64,000 bases of DNA from contig CACKUZ010000003.1 of the NCBI GenBank assembly GCA_902603475.1, positions 1-64,000 on the forward strand. The letters run 5' to 3'. Positions 25,876 to 35,004 of the stretch are shown here, one piece after another (the stretch's first letter is position 1; every line of letters begins with the position of its first letter). Both the position numbers and the translations under genes were made by a program. The notes beneath the pieces are model-generated. The model did no database searches and had not been told where the DNA came from. It saw only the letters and a program-made list of their open reading frames with translations. This stretch comes from an uncultured Pelagibacteraceae bacterium (GTDB lineage: Bacteria > Pseudomonadota > Alphaproteobacteria > Pelagibacterales > Pelagibacteraceae).

Positions 25876-27018
25876 ATGGAATTTAAAACTACAAGAGCTT
25901 CGGCTATTGAGAACCTATATAATTTTATTAAAAATAATCTTGGAGAATACTCAAAATTAAGAAATTTTGATTTTGGTCCCGATAAAAGATCAAATACATC
26001 TTGCCTATCACCATACATAACACACGGGGTAATTAATGAAAAGGAGGTGATTAGTAAGTCACTGGAAAAATTTTCTTTTTCAAAAAATGAAAAATTTATT
26101 CAAGAAGTTCTATGGCGAACATACTGGAAAGGATGGATGGAACTACGATCTGGAGTATGGGAGGATTATTTATTAGATTTAAAAAGAATAAAAGAACAGT
26201 TTAAAGATAATAAAAGTTACTTAAATGCAATTGAAGGTAAAACTAACATTGAATGTTTTAATGAGTGGGTAAATGAATTAAAGACTTATAATTACTTGCA
26301 TAATCATACCAGAATGTGGTTTGCGAGCATTTGGATATTTACACTAGACCTACCTTGGCAACTTGGTGCAGAATTTTTTATGCAACACTTGTATGATGGT
26401 GATACAGCATCAAATACTTTAGGTTGGCGTTGGGTTGCAGGTATTCAAACTCAAGGGAAGCATTATCTTGCAAGTGAATGGAATATTAAAAAATTTACAA
26501 ATAACAGATTTGAAAATATAAAACTTAACGAAAATGCACCCCCAATAATAAGTGATAAAAATTATACTATTCTGCATAAAACTTTTGAAAATCCTATAAA
26601 TATTGAAGAGAAAAACTTACTAGTTTTTGAAAATAACTTAGCATTTGAAATCACCGACTTTGCAATTCAAAAATTCAAAAAAATTCTTCTTATTGAAAAT
26701 AAAAATGAAAATAGAAATATTCAGCTTAGTGAAAATGTAGTGAATTTTAAGGCTAGTCTAATTGAGGAACAAAAGAAAAGGTTAGTGGAAAAATCAATTA
26801 ATTGTGAGATTATTGATATCAAAGAAATAAAAAATTTAGAAAGTGCTTATTGTCTTTATCCAACTGTCGGTGAAAATTTAGATTACATAAATCAAAACTC
26901 ACTAAAAAATATTGAGTTTCTTTATAGAAAATTAGATCAAAATTCTTGGAAGTTTTGTAACAAAGGTTTTTTTAACTTTAAAAAATACATTCCTAAAATA
27001 GTTGAAAACCTTGAATAA
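25876..27018 (+). CDS. Photolyase/cryptochrome-like FAD-binding protein with atypical domain order
   Basis: This 380-residue protein begins directly with the helical FAD-binding domain of the photolyase family. Marks are TSCLSPYITHG (residues 41-51), WRTYWKGWMELR (80-91), HNHTRMWFAS (142-151) and DGDTASNTLGWRW (174-186). The usual N-terminal antenna domain is absent. Instead a C-terminal region (about 245-380) with alternating predicted strands and helices follows, possibly an alpha/beta domain. It may repair UV lesions or sense light, but the catalytic activity is not shown. It is cotranscribed with argG by position. Confidence 0.8.
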   Translation: MEFKTTRASAIENLYNFIKNNLGEYSKLRNFDFGPDKRSNTSCLSPYITHGVINEKEVISKSLEKFSFSKNEKFIQEVLWRTYWKGWMELRSGVWEDYLLDLKRIKEQFKDNKSYLNAIEGKTNIECFNEWVNELKTYNYLHNHTRMWFASIWIFTLDLPWQLGAEFFMQHLYDGDTASNTLGWRWVAGIQTQGKHYLASEWNIKKFTNNRFENIKLNENAPPIISDKNYTILHKTFENPINIEEKNLLVFENNLAFEITDFAIQKFKKILLIENKNENRNIQLSENVVNFKASLIEEQKKRLVEKSINCEIIDIKEIKNLESAYCLYPTVGENLDYINQNSLKNIEFLYRKLDQNSWKFCNKGFFNFKKYIPKIVENLE

Positions 27019-27059
27019 ATTTTAATTGAAATTTTTTTAATTTATGAGATAAAAATAAT

Positions 27060-27296
27060 ATGCAAAACCCTCAAATATTAGAAATAATCGATAACTTAAA
27101 AGGCAGAAAAAATTACGAAGAAAAAAAAGCCTCTAAGCTAGGGTTTAAATCTCTTTATGCATATTTTGAAAACAAACTTTTACAAGAAAAAATTACCCTA
27201 GATGAAAGTGCAAAAGAGTTAGAAATAGCAAAGACTGAAGCAGAATCATTAAAAGAAGAAAAAAGTAAGCCAAAAAAAACTTGTGGCTGTTGTTAA
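27060..27296 (+). CDS. Small hypothetical protein with Cys-rich end
   Basis: I do not recognise a family. The 78 residues are mostly charged and should be helical, with a likely coiled-coil part (about 50-70, rich in Glu and Lys), and end in KKTCGCC, three cysteines in five residues. That tail could bind a metal or be modified. It lies 41 bases after the photolyase-like gene, on the same strand, and its stop overlaps the opposite MBL gene by 4 bases. Confidence 0.6.
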   Translation: MQNPQILEIIDNLKGRKNYEEKKASKLGFKSLYAYFENKLLQEKITLDESAKELEIAKTEAESLKEEKSKPKKTCGCC

Positions 27297-28351
27297 ATTT
27301 CTAAACTTTTTAAAGACTGAAATTCACCAATTTTAAAAATAATTGCATCTTCTTTTTTAAAACCATATTTTTCTGCATTATCTTTAAATCTAATTGGAGG
27401 TTCCATAATTGGCTCTAAAGACAAAACGAAAGTTCCCCAATGCATTCCTAATACTTTTTTGCTTTTTAGATCTCTGGCTATACTTAGAGCCTCTTCAGGA
27501 TTAGTATGATAAGAAGATTTATCTTTATTTGGAGATAATGGATAAAAATTATAAGCACCAATATTAATAAAAGTTAAATCAATAGGCCCATACTTCTCTC
27601 CTAAATCTTTATAAACATTTCCTACACCAGTATCACATGCAAAAAGTATTTTTTTATTTTTATATTCAATTAAAAAATTTCCCCACAATGTTTTATTAGT
27701 GTCTGTCAAACTTCTTTTTGACCAATGCACCGCAGGAACAAATGTTACTTTTAGATCTTCATTAATCTTAATTTCGTCATACCAATCCATTTCGTTCACA
27801 TCTTTATATTTGTTCCTTGTAAAATATTTTCCAAGTCTTAAAGGAAGAAGAACCTTAGCATCTTTAAAAGGAAATTTTCTTATTGTTCTCATATCTTGGT
27901 GATCATAATGATTATGTGTCAGAAGAAATAAATCAGTTTTTGGAAGTTCATTTAAGTTTAAGGCTGTTTTGGTAAATCTTTTTGGACCAAAAATTAAAGG
28001 TCCTGCATTTTTTGAAAATACTGGATCAGTTATTATTGTTGTATTTCCAAGCTTAATTAAGAAGGTTGCATGTCCTATCCAGCCAACATAATCGTCATTT
28101 TTTAGATTTTCTAAATCTGAAAGTACTTTTTGTTTTTCAATAGCATGATCTTCAGGAATAGCCATATCAAGTTTTTTCTTTTCCTTATTAAATATTTTAA
28201 ATGACCACTTAAAATTTGAGTTTCGTTCTGGAGATCCTTCAGGATTTCTAAAACTACCGTCTGGTAAATGATGATAAGGTGTTTTTTCCATAGCTAATAT
28301 AAAAGAATTATAGATAAAAAATATAACAATTAAAATTGTTAACTTTAGCAA
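27293..28351 (-). CDS. MBL-fold metal-dependent hydrolase, NAPE-PLD/UlaG-like
   Basis: This 352-residue protein has an N-terminal signal-like hydrophobic helix (1-20), so it may act in the periplasm or at the membrane. The metallo-beta-lactamase metal site is visible as THNHYDHQD, with later metal ligands in VHWSKRS, FACDTGVG and GMHWGTF. The order and the WIGHATFLIK opening match the branch that holds N-acyl-phosphatidylethanolamine phospholipase D and UlaG. The likely substrate is a phosphodiester or lactone, not determined. Confidence 0.82.
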   Translation of the reverse strand: MLKLTILIVIFFIYNSFILAMEKTPYHHLPDGSFRNPEGSPERNSNFKWSFKIFNKEKKKLDMAIPEDHAIEKQKVLSDLENLKNDDYVGWIGHATFLIKLGNTTIITDPVFSKNAGPLIFGPKRFTKTALNLNELPKTDLFLLTHNHYDHQDMRTIRKFPFKDAKVLLPLRLGKYFTRNKYKDVNEMDWYDEIKINEDLKVTFVPAVHWSKRSLTDTNKTLWGNFLIEYKNKKILFACDTGVGNVYKDLGEKYGPIDLTFINIGAYNFYPLSPNKDKSSYHTNPEEALSIARDLKSKKVLGMHWGTFVLSLEPIMEPPIRFKDNAEKYGFKKEDAIIFKIGEFQSLKSLEI

Positions 28352-28357
28352 TAATCT

Positions 28358-29206
28358 TTAGTTGTTTAAAGTTCTTTTGAAACACTCAATTGTATTTTTT
28401 AACAAACAAGCAATTGTCATTGGTCCAACTCCACCTGGAACTGGAGTTAAAGCTTTTGCAACTTTTGAAACCTCCTCAAAATCAACATCACCTACCAAAC
28501 CTTTTTCTGTTTTGTTTATTCCAACATCAATAACAATTGCATCTTTTTTCACCCAATTACCTTTTATAAGCTCAGGAATCCCAACCGCAGCCACAATGAC
28601 ATCTGCCTCTAAACATTCATGCTGAAGGTCTTTAGTTTTTGAGTGAGTAATTGTTACTGTACAATCTTCTTGAAGTAATAGTTGTGCCATCGCTTTACCG
28701 TTTAAATTTGATCGCCCAATCATTACAGCTTTTTTTCCTGTTAGGTTAGGTTCTATTTTTTTTAATAAATAATAACATCCAAGAGGTGTACAAGGAATTG
28801 AACCTTGGTATCCAGATGAAAGATTACCAACATTCATGGGATGTAAACCATCAACATCTTTATGTGGTGAAATAGTTTCTATAACGTGTTGCTTATTAAT
28901 ATGTTTTGGAAGCGGTAATTGAACCAAAATTCCTGAAACGGTTTCATCTTTATTAAGTTCTTCAATTTTATCTAAAACCGTTTTTTCATCTACAGTATCT
29001 GGGTATTTAATAACTTCAGATTTTAAACCAACTTGTATTGCTGATTTTTCTTTATTTCTTACATAAATCTGACTTGGAGCCAAATCTCCGATTAAGATTA
29101 CTGTAAGACCTGGAACTTTTTTATATTTTTCTCTAAGGACATCTACTTCAGTTTTTAATTCTTCTCTAAGTTCAGCTGATTGTTTTTTACCGTCTATTAA
29201 AATCAT
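28358..29206 (-). CDS. folD: Methylenetetrahydrofolate dehydrogenase/cyclohydrolase FolD
   Basis: This bifunctional enzyme of one-carbon metabolism interconverts methylene-, methenyl- and formyl-tetrahydrofolate. It has the catalytic lysine in VRNKEKSA, then VSGILVQLPLP, DVDGLHPMNVG and the NADP loop IGRSNLNGKAMAQLL, and ends in TPVPGGVGPMTIACLL. I chose ATG 29206, giving 282 residues, because the longer frame to 29248 would add 14 unrelated residues overlapping yggT. The chosen start is 5 bases after the yggT stop. Confidence 0.95.
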   Translation of the reverse strand: MILIDGKKQSAELREELKTEVDVLREKYKKVPGLTVILIGDLAPSQIYVRNKEKSAIQVGLKSEVIKYPDTVDEKTVLDKIEELNKDETVSGILVQLPLPKHINKQHVIETISPHKDVDGLHPMNVGNLSSGYQGSIPCTPLGCYYLLKKIEPNLTGKKAVMIGRSNLNGKAMAQLLLQEDCTVTITHSKTKDLQHECLEADVIVAAVGIPELIKGNWVKKDAIVIDVGINKTEKGLVGDVDFEEVSKVAKALTPVPGGVGPMTIACLLKNTIECFKRTLNN

Positions 29207-29211
29207 GATTA

Positions 29212-29502
29212 TTAAAATATAAGTGGTGCTATGTAGAGTTTCATACACATTTCTACAAACCAGATCAACAAAAGAAGAATGATAGGTGATATATCAAAAG
29301 CACCTAGACTAGGCAAAAAACCCCTTATTTTATTAAGTATCGGATCTGTAAGCTTATAAGTAAACTCTAATATTAAATAAACAAATCTATTTGAAGTATT
29401 TAAGACATTAAAAGCTATTAACCAGCTAATGACAACGTTAGCTATCACTACATAAGAATATAATTTTAATAATTGTAAAGCTAAGTAAAAAATAGCTATC
29501 AT
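29212..29502 (-). CDS. yggT: YggT family membrane protein
   Basis: This 96-residue protein has two hydrophobic regions around a loop with the family pattern LTDPILNKIRGFLPSLGAFDISPIILLLLIW. YggT proteins are small inner-membrane proteins with poorly known roles in osmotic or envelope homeostasis. It overlaps mscS by 4 bases, which fits a link to osmotic stress. Confidence 0.88.
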   Translation of the reverse strand: MIAIFYLALQLLKLYSYVVIANVVISWLIAFNVLNTSNRFVYLILEFTYKLTDPILNKIRGFLPSLGAFDISPIILLLLIWFVEMCMKLYIAPLIF

Positions 29503-30584
29503 TTCTTCTCTACATATACAGAAGTGCTTGGAAAAGCAAAAGATGCTTTATTACCCTCAACAATTTCCTTAATTTTAATTGCCAGTCTTTCTTTAACCAA
29601 CAACATTTCACTCCAACTGTTTGTTTTTGTATAACATCTTACATACATATCAATTGAGCTATCAGCAAATTTATCAACCCTAACAGAAACACCAACTTTA
29701 GTATTATAATCTTCTGAACTATTTATAAAATCTTCTATCTCATTTCGTATAGTTTTTAATTGTTCAACAGTAGAGTCGTACTGAAGTGTTATTGTCCAAC
29801 TAATTCTCCAATTTGTAATTTGACTTTTATTAATTACAGCATTCTCTGCAAACTGAAAATTTGGAATAATTGCTAAAGACTTGTCAAATTTTCGTATAAC
29901 AGTTGATCTAAAACCTATTTTTTCAACTACACCCTCGATTATTCCTTCAACTTCAATCCAATCGCCCATTTTAAATCTTTTTTCAACAAGTACTAAAATT
30001 CCTGATATTAAATTTTTGAATAAATCCTGTGCTCCTAAAGCGACTGCAACACCAAATAATCCAAGTCCTGCAATAATTGGACCAATTTTAATTCCCCATA
30101 ACTCTAAAACGGCTGCTGCTCCTAAAATTAAAATTAAAATTTTTAATGATTTGATTATCCAGCCAATTAGTTCTCTAGTTAAAATCTTATCAAATCCACT
30201 TAGTATATAGGAAATTGGCTCAATAATTTGATGAATAATCCAAAAAAGTAAAATTGTAATCAACGTTCTATTTACGTTGTCTAAAAATAACCTCGTATCT
30301 TCCGCGAAAGACATATAGTAACTTGCAAAAAATACTCCAAGAACAATTGGAAGAAATCTTGCTGGCCCCTCCATTGCCTTAACGAAAGTATCATCAAGTT
30401 TATTGGTTGTTCTTTTTGATATTAATTCTAATTTTTTAATAACTAATTTACTTATTAACCCTCTAAAAACTAAGAATATAAAGAATATTCCAAGACCTAT
30501 TAAAATCTCAACAAAGTTGACACCTAAAATTCCCTTTTGCCATACAGACAAAAAAAGTCCTGAAAAATTCTCAAAAACACTCAT
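29499..30584 (-). CDS. mscS: Small-conductance mechanosensitive channel (MscS family)
   Basis: This 361-residue protein has several N-terminal membrane helices, the pore-lining and beta-domain stretch GLGLFGVAVALGAQDLFKNL, then the beta-domain pattern FKMGDWIEVEGIIEGVVEKIG, and a mixed C-terminal domain. MscS-type channels open under membrane tension and release solutes after hypo-osmotic shock. It is translationally coupled to yggT. It is followed by hemD upstream on the same strand, 2 bases from its start. Confidence 0.92.
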   Translation of the reverse strand: MSVFENFSGLFLSVWQKGILGVNFVEILIGLGIFFIFLVFRGLISKLVIKKLELISKRTTNKLDDTFVKAMEGPARFLPIVLGVFFASYYMSFAEDTRLFLDNVNRTLITILLFWIIHQIIEPISYILSGFDKILTRELIGWIIKSLKILILILGAAAVLELWGIKIGPIIAGLGLFGVAVALGAQDLFKNLISGILVLVEKRFKMGDWIEVEGIIEGVVEKIGFRSTVIRKFDKSLAIIPNFQFAENAVINKSQITNWRISWTITLQYDSTVEQLKTIRNEIEDFINSSEDYNTKVGVSVRVDKFADSSIDMYVRCYTKTNSWSEMLLVKERLAIKIKEIVEGNKASFAFPSTSVYVEKK

Positions 30585-30586
30585 GG

Positions 30587-31285
30587 CTAAATTTTATATA
30601 GCAAAAACTCTTCTTCACCAGAGTTAAATAGAAAAATTTTTTTCCACTTGATCTCATTTAAAATTGCAGATGCTTTTTCACCCATACACATCAAATTTGT
30701 TTCCATCCAGCTGTCTAAAAGATCATATTTTTTAAGTAAATTTAGTAAACTCTTAGCGCTATTTTCTGAGTAAACATAAATTATATCAGGGGTTGAAGCT
30801 TTTAATTGTGCTCTTAATTCCTCTTTTATTTCTTGAGTTGATAAAACCGTATAGTTAATCAATCTCTTTAAAGAATAACCTTCAGAAATTAGATCTTTAT
30901 CTAACCTACTAGAAACTATCTCACCACTTACATAAAGAAGTGATCCATTCTTTAAGTCGAAGTTTTGTAATATTAATTCTTTCAAATTATTTACGTTTCC
31001 TTCTGCAGAGATAATATTTTGAAAACCGTTTAGCTTTGCAATTTTTTCTGTTGCAGAGCCAACACAATAACATTCAATTTTTTTATCAACCCTATTTAAA
31101 TCTAAATTCTTAATCGCATTTGAACTTGTAAATATTATTCCCTTAAATTGGCTATAGTCAGGTTCATCGTATTTAAGTGGTTCAATTTTTATTACAGGTA
31201 AATGAGAAACTTTATGTCCTAAAGAACCAAATTTAAATATTAATTCTTTACTATCCTCTAATGGTCTTGTTAATAAAATATGCAT
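30587..31285 (-). CDS. hemD: Uroporphyrinogen-III synthase HemD
   Basis: This 232-residue cytosolic enzyme closes and inverts the linear tetrapyrrole in haem synthesis. The family is weakly conserved, but the opening ILLTRPLEDSKEL, the IIFTSSNAIKNL segment and YVYSENSAKSLL match. Position is decisive: its start is directly after the hemC stop. Confidence 0.88.
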   Translation of the reverse strand: MHILLTRPLEDSKELIFKFGSLGHKVSHLPVIKIEPLKYDEPDYSQFKGIIFTSSNAIKNLDLNRVDKKIECYCVGSATEKIAKLNGFQNIISAEGNVNNLKELILQNFDLKNGSLLYVSGEIVSSRLDKDLISEGYSLKRLINYTVLSTQEIKEELRAQLKASTPDIIYVYSENSAKSLLNLLKKYDLLDSWMETNLMCMGEKASAILNEIKWKKIFLFNSGEEEFLLYKI

Positions 31286-32197
31286 TTATCTTTTATAAGA
31301 TCCCTTTGACTCTGATTTTAATTTTTCTCCAATCTTAATACTTAAATCTTTAACCATTTTTTTATTATCACTTTCTTCAACAAAAAATCTTTGTTTGCCA
31401 TCTACTGAAAAAAGTTCAGCTTTTATATTTATAAGATCTTTATCAATCTTTGCATACACACCAACTGCTGTATCACAGTCACCCTCGAGTATTTTTAAGA
31501 TTTTTCTTTCAGCATTTGCAATTATTCTTGACTGATCATCATTAATTTTTTCCAAGATATTTATTATTTCTTGATCGTTTTCTCTACATTGTATGGCAAT
31601 TATACCTTGTCCAGCACATGGTATTAGTTCTTCAGTATTAAATTCATGTGTAATTTTATTTGTTAAACCTAAAGCTTCAATGCCAGCTTTAGAAAGTAGA
31701 ATTGCATCGTAATCTCCATTCTCTAATTTTTTTATCCTGGTATCCACATTTCCTCTTATTAATTTATATTTAAGATCTGATCTAATACTTTTTAATTGGT
31801 ATTCCCTTCTGTAAGAAGAAGTGCCTATTATCATATTAGGTTTAAGATCTAGAAAATTTATATTGTCGTTACTAATAAAAATTTCATTGGGTGAATTTCT
31901 TTTTAAATAAAAATTTGTTATTAGCCCCTCTGTTTCAATTGATGGCATATCTTTTAAAGCATGAACTGCTATATCAATATTATTATTAATTAATTCTATT
32001 TCAATTTTTTTTGAAAATAATCCTTTTCCTCCAATGTTTGATAGCCTATCATTTTGGTTTTCATCACCACTTGTGACTATTTTTTTTATTTCTATTTGGG
32101 TTGATGAAACTTTTTTAAGATGGTTTATCACTTTTTCAGTATAAATTTGAGCTAACTGACTTCCTCGAGTACCAATAATAAATTTATCCCTTTTCAT
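31286..32197 (-). CDS. hemC: Porphobilinogen deaminase HemC
   Basis: This 303-residue enzyme polymerises four porphobilinogens into hydroxymethylbilane. It has the opening IGTRGSQLAQIYTE, the substrate arginines in GTSSYRREYQL and RGNVDTR, and the dipyrromethane-cofactor Cys near residue 240 in LEGDCDTAVGVYA. It diverges from tsaD across 54 bases and forms a two-gene set with hemD. Confidence 0.96.
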   Translation of the reverse strand: MKRDKFIIGTRGSQLAQIYTEKVINHLKKVSSTQIEIKKIVTSGDENQNDRLSNIGGKGLFSKKIEIELINNNIDIAVHALKDMPSIETEGLITNFYLKRNSPNEIFISNDNINFLDLKPNMIIGTSSYRREYQLKSIRSDLKYKLIRGNVDTRIKKLENGDYDAILLSKAGIEALGLTNKITHEFNTEELIPCAGQGIIAIQCRENDQEIINILEKINDDQSRIIANAERKILKILEGDCDTAVGVYAKIDKDLINIKAELFSVDGKQRFFVEESDNKKMVKDLSIKIGEKLKSESKGSYKR

Positions 32198-32251
32198 AAT
32201 TCTTATTTTTATTACATTCTTATAGTTTAATTGTATTAATTATAAATATTT

Positions 32252-33325
32252 ATGAATGAAAAAAAAATAATCCTTGGAATTGAGACAAGTTGCGATGAAA
32301 CAGCAGTGTCAATCATAGAAGAAGATAAAAACGGTAAGATAAAAATATTATCTAATGTAGTTTCAAGTCAATTTGATATTCATAAAGAATTTGGAGGTGT
32401 GGTTCCTGAGCTTGCAGCACGATCTCATGTTGAAAAAATTGATTTAATTGCAAAAAAAGCAATTAATGAAAGTGGTGTGAATTTAAAAGATGTTTCAGCA
32501 ATTGCTTCAACATCTGGTCCAGGCTTAATTGTTTGCCTTACTGTTGGTTTAAATTTTGGCAAAGCATTATCTGCAAGCCTAAATGTACCTTTTATTGGCG
32601 TAAACCATCTTGAAGGACATGCGTTAAGTCCAAAACTTAATACAAACTTAGATTTCCCATATTTATTATTATTAATTTCAGGAGGGCATACACAATATCT
32701 TAGTGTGAATGGACTTGGAAAATATAAAAGATTAGGAACTACAATTGATGATGCTTTAGGAGAAGCTTTTGACAAAACTGCAAAACTTTTAGGTATTGAA
32801 TTTCCAGGAGGACCAAAGTTAGAAAGTTTTGCAAAGCAGGGAGATGCGAATAAATTTAAACTTCCTAAACCTATTATAAATAAAGGGGGATGTAATTTAT
32901 CATTTGCAGGTCTTAAAACTGCGATTTTAAGAATTTCAAGCACTTTAAAATCTAAACAAGAAAAGTATGATCTTGCGGCATCTTTTCAAAAAACAATTGA
33001 AGAAATTTTAGAAGTAAAAACACAAATAGCATTTGATGAATTCAAAAAGAATAATAATAGAGAAAATAACACTTTTGTAATCGCTGGAGGAGTAGCTGCT
33101 AATAAAGGTATTAGAAAAAAATTAATAAAAGTATGCAACAAGAATAATTTTAAACCAATTTTTCCTGAACCAAAATTATGTGGGGATAATGCAGCTATGA
33201 TCGCACTTGTTGGTCTTGAAAAGTATAAAATCAAAAAATTTGATAATTTAAATCTTCCTGCAAGTCCAAGACTGCCACTTGATGAAAATGCAAATTTTTT
33301 AAAAGGAGCTGGAGTTAGATTGTAA
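32252..33325 (+). CDS. tsaD: tRNA N6-threonylcarbamoyladenosine transferase TsaD
   Basis: This 357-residue ASKHA-fold enzyme, with TsaB and TsaE, adds threonylcarbamoyl to A37 of ANN-decoding tRNAs. It has GIETSCDETAVSI near residues 9-21, the metal-binding HLEGH near 118-122, the PYLLLLISGGHTQ strand and FAGLKTA. Length and motifs are normal. A tiny basic-protein gene starts directly after its stop. Confidence 0.96.
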   Translation: MNEKKIILGIETSCDETAVSIIEEDKNGKIKILSNVVSSQFDIHKEFGGVVPELAARSHVEKIDLIAKKAINESGVNLKDVSAIASTSGPGLIVCLTVGLNFGKALSASLNVPFIGVNHLEGHALSPKLNTNLDFPYLLLLISGGHTQYLSVNGLGKYKRLGTTIDDALGEAFDKTAKLLGIEFPGGPKLESFAKQGDANKFKLPKPIINKGGCNLSFAGLKTAILRISSTLKSKQEKYDLAASFQKTIEEILEVKTQIAFDEFKKNNNRENNTFVIAGGVAANKGIRKKLIKVCNKNNFKPIFPEPKLCGDNAAMIALVGLEKYKIKKFDNLNLPASPRLPLDENANFLKGAGVRL

Positions 33326-33454
33326 ATGTCAAAAAGATATAGTGGTAAATCATTTAAAGATGCTAGTGTAATGAAACAAGCTAAGCTTTCTTTAAAGGAA
33401 AAAAGAAAACTTAAAAAAGAAAAGAAAAAGAAAAAAATAAATCATAGAAAATAA
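33326..33454 (+). CDS. Small lysine-rich protein, 42 residues
   Basis: An ATG immediately follows the tsaD stop and opens a 42-codon frame ending 1 base before the TPR-sulfotransferase ATG, so it fills the gap exactly. The product begins MSKRYSGKSFKDASVMKQAK and ends in a run of Lys, Glu and Arg; more than a third of residues are Lys or Arg. That suggests RNA or ribosome binding (inference). GGAG 12 bases upstream inside tsaD can serve as ribosome-binding site. No family recognised. Confidence 0.6.
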   Translation: MSKRYSGKSFKDASVMKQAKLSLKEKRKLKKEKKKKKINHRK

Positions 33455-33455
33455 A

Positions 33456-35000
33456 ATGAAAATACAAAATAATGCAAAGGATATTATTAATAACTTTAAA
33501 GAAAAAAATTATAACCTTGTAATAGAAAAAACAAATTTTTTATCAGAAAAAGAAAATAACAATGATTTACTATGGACACTCAGAGGCTTAAGCTATCTTA
33601 ATAAAAATAATAAAATTGATTCATTTAAATGTTTAAATATGGCGGTGAAGATAAATCCAAAAAATATTGACGCCAAAAACTACTTGGGCATTTTATATAA
33701 TAATTCAGGTAAACTAAAGCAGGCAGAAAAATGTTTTAAAGAGTGTATACAATCAAAACCAGATTATATTAGTTCAATATTCAATTTAGCAAACTTAAAA
33801 ATAAAAACTAATAATTTTGAAGAAGCTATATCTCTTTATATTAAAGCATTAAAAATAAACGAGAATATTGAAAAAATTTATATTAATTTAGGTTTCGCAT
33901 ATCAAAGCACAAAACAATCTCAAAAAGCTAAATTAATTCTTGAAAAATGTTTAAATAAATTTCCATCATCAACTGAAGCAGATAAATTATTAAGTTCACA
34001 AACTAATTTTAAAAATGATGAAAATTATCTAATGGATATGGTGAAAAAACTAAATACAAAACAGCTCAATGATGACAAGAAAATCAACCTATTATTTGCA
34101 ATAGGCAAAGGTTTTGAAGATAAAGGTGATTATAAAAATTCCTTTAATTATTATTCTAAAGGAAACCATCTAAAAAAAAACAATTTGAAATCTGATATAA
34201 ATCAAAAAATAGAACTTTTTGAAAATATTGAGACTTTTTTCTCAAATTTTAAATTTAAAAATGACATTATTAATAATAAAAAAAAGATTGTTTTCATATT
34301 TGGGCTGCCAAGATCAGGTACAACATTGGTTGAAAGTATACTTTCAAGCCATGAAAAAGTTTCGAGTGTTGGTGAAATAAATTTTCTAAGTAATTTCGTA
34401 AAATCAAATTTTTTTAAAGATAACAAAATTTTAGTAGATGATCTTCACAAGTTTTCAGGTTTAAATTTAAAAAAAGAATATTTTAATTATTTAGAATCCT
34501 TCAATATTAAAAATGATGTAATTACAGATAAAAGCTTAGAGACTTACTTTTATCTTGGTTTTATAAAATATTTTTTTCCAAGCTCTAAATTGATCCACTG
34601 TCAAAGAAACGCAAAAGATAATTGTTTATCAATTTATAAAAATTTGTTTACTGATAATGAAGCTTGGAAATATGATGAAAATGAATTAGTTGAATATTAT
34701 TCTTTGTATAAAAGAATAATGAATTTTTGGAATAAAAAGATTGGCAAAGATATCCTGAACATAAATTATGAGGATTTAGTTAAAAACAATGAAACTACAG
34801 TTAAAAAAATTATTAATCATTGTCAATTAAATTGGGATGAAAAATGCTTAAATCACCATAATTATGTTGCTCCAATTAAAACATTAAGTTTAAATCAAGC
34901 AAATAAACCTGTGTATTCCTCATCAGTAGGGTCTTCGAACAATTATAATATTTATTTGAAAAAAATGTTTGATGATTTAGATTTAAAAGTAAACAAATGA
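33456..35000 (+). CDS. TPR protein with C-terminal sulfotransferase domain
   Basis: This 514-residue protein has several tetratricopeptide repeats over about residues 30-180 (typical KAEKCFKECIQSKPDY spacing). A sulfotransferase domain begins near 275. The PAPS 5'-phosphate loop is FGLPRSGTTLVESIL near 280, and the 3'-phosphate region CQRNAKDNCLSIYKN comes later. Proteins of this type transfer sulfate from PAPS, or have lost activity and act as glycan-binding TPR proteins. The acceptor is unknown. A second gene of the same design lies at 49133. Confidence 0.82.
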   Translation: MKIQNNAKDIINNFKEKNYNLVIEKTNFLSEKENNNDLLWTLRGLSYLNKNNKIDSFKCLNMAVKINPKNIDAKNYLGILYNNSGKLKQAEKCFKECIQSKPDYISSIFNLANLKIKTNNFEEAISLYIKALKINENIEKIYINLGFAYQSTKQSQKAKLILEKCLNKFPSSTEADKLLSSQTNFKNDENYLMDMVKKLNTKQLNDDKKINLLFAIGKGFEDKGDYKNSFNYYSKGNHLKKNNLKSDINQKIELFENIETFFSNFKFKNDIINNKKKIVFIFGLPRSGTTLVESILSSHEKVSSVGEINFLSNFVKSNFFKDNKILVDDLHKFSGLNLKKEYFNYLESFNIKNDVITDKSLETYFYLGFIKYFFPSSKLIHCQRNAKDNCLSIYKNLFTDNEAWKYDENELVEYYSLYKRIMNFWNKKIGKDILNINYEDLVKNNETTVKKIINHCQLNWDEKCLNHHNYVAPIKTLSLNQANKPVYSSSVGSSNNYNIYLKKMFDDLDLKVNK

Positions 35001-35004
35001 AACA

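Noticed and set aside
32425-33234. Antisense frames across tsaD
   Set aside because: TsaD is complete with all motifs; the opposite frames have low-complexity composition and no start signal.
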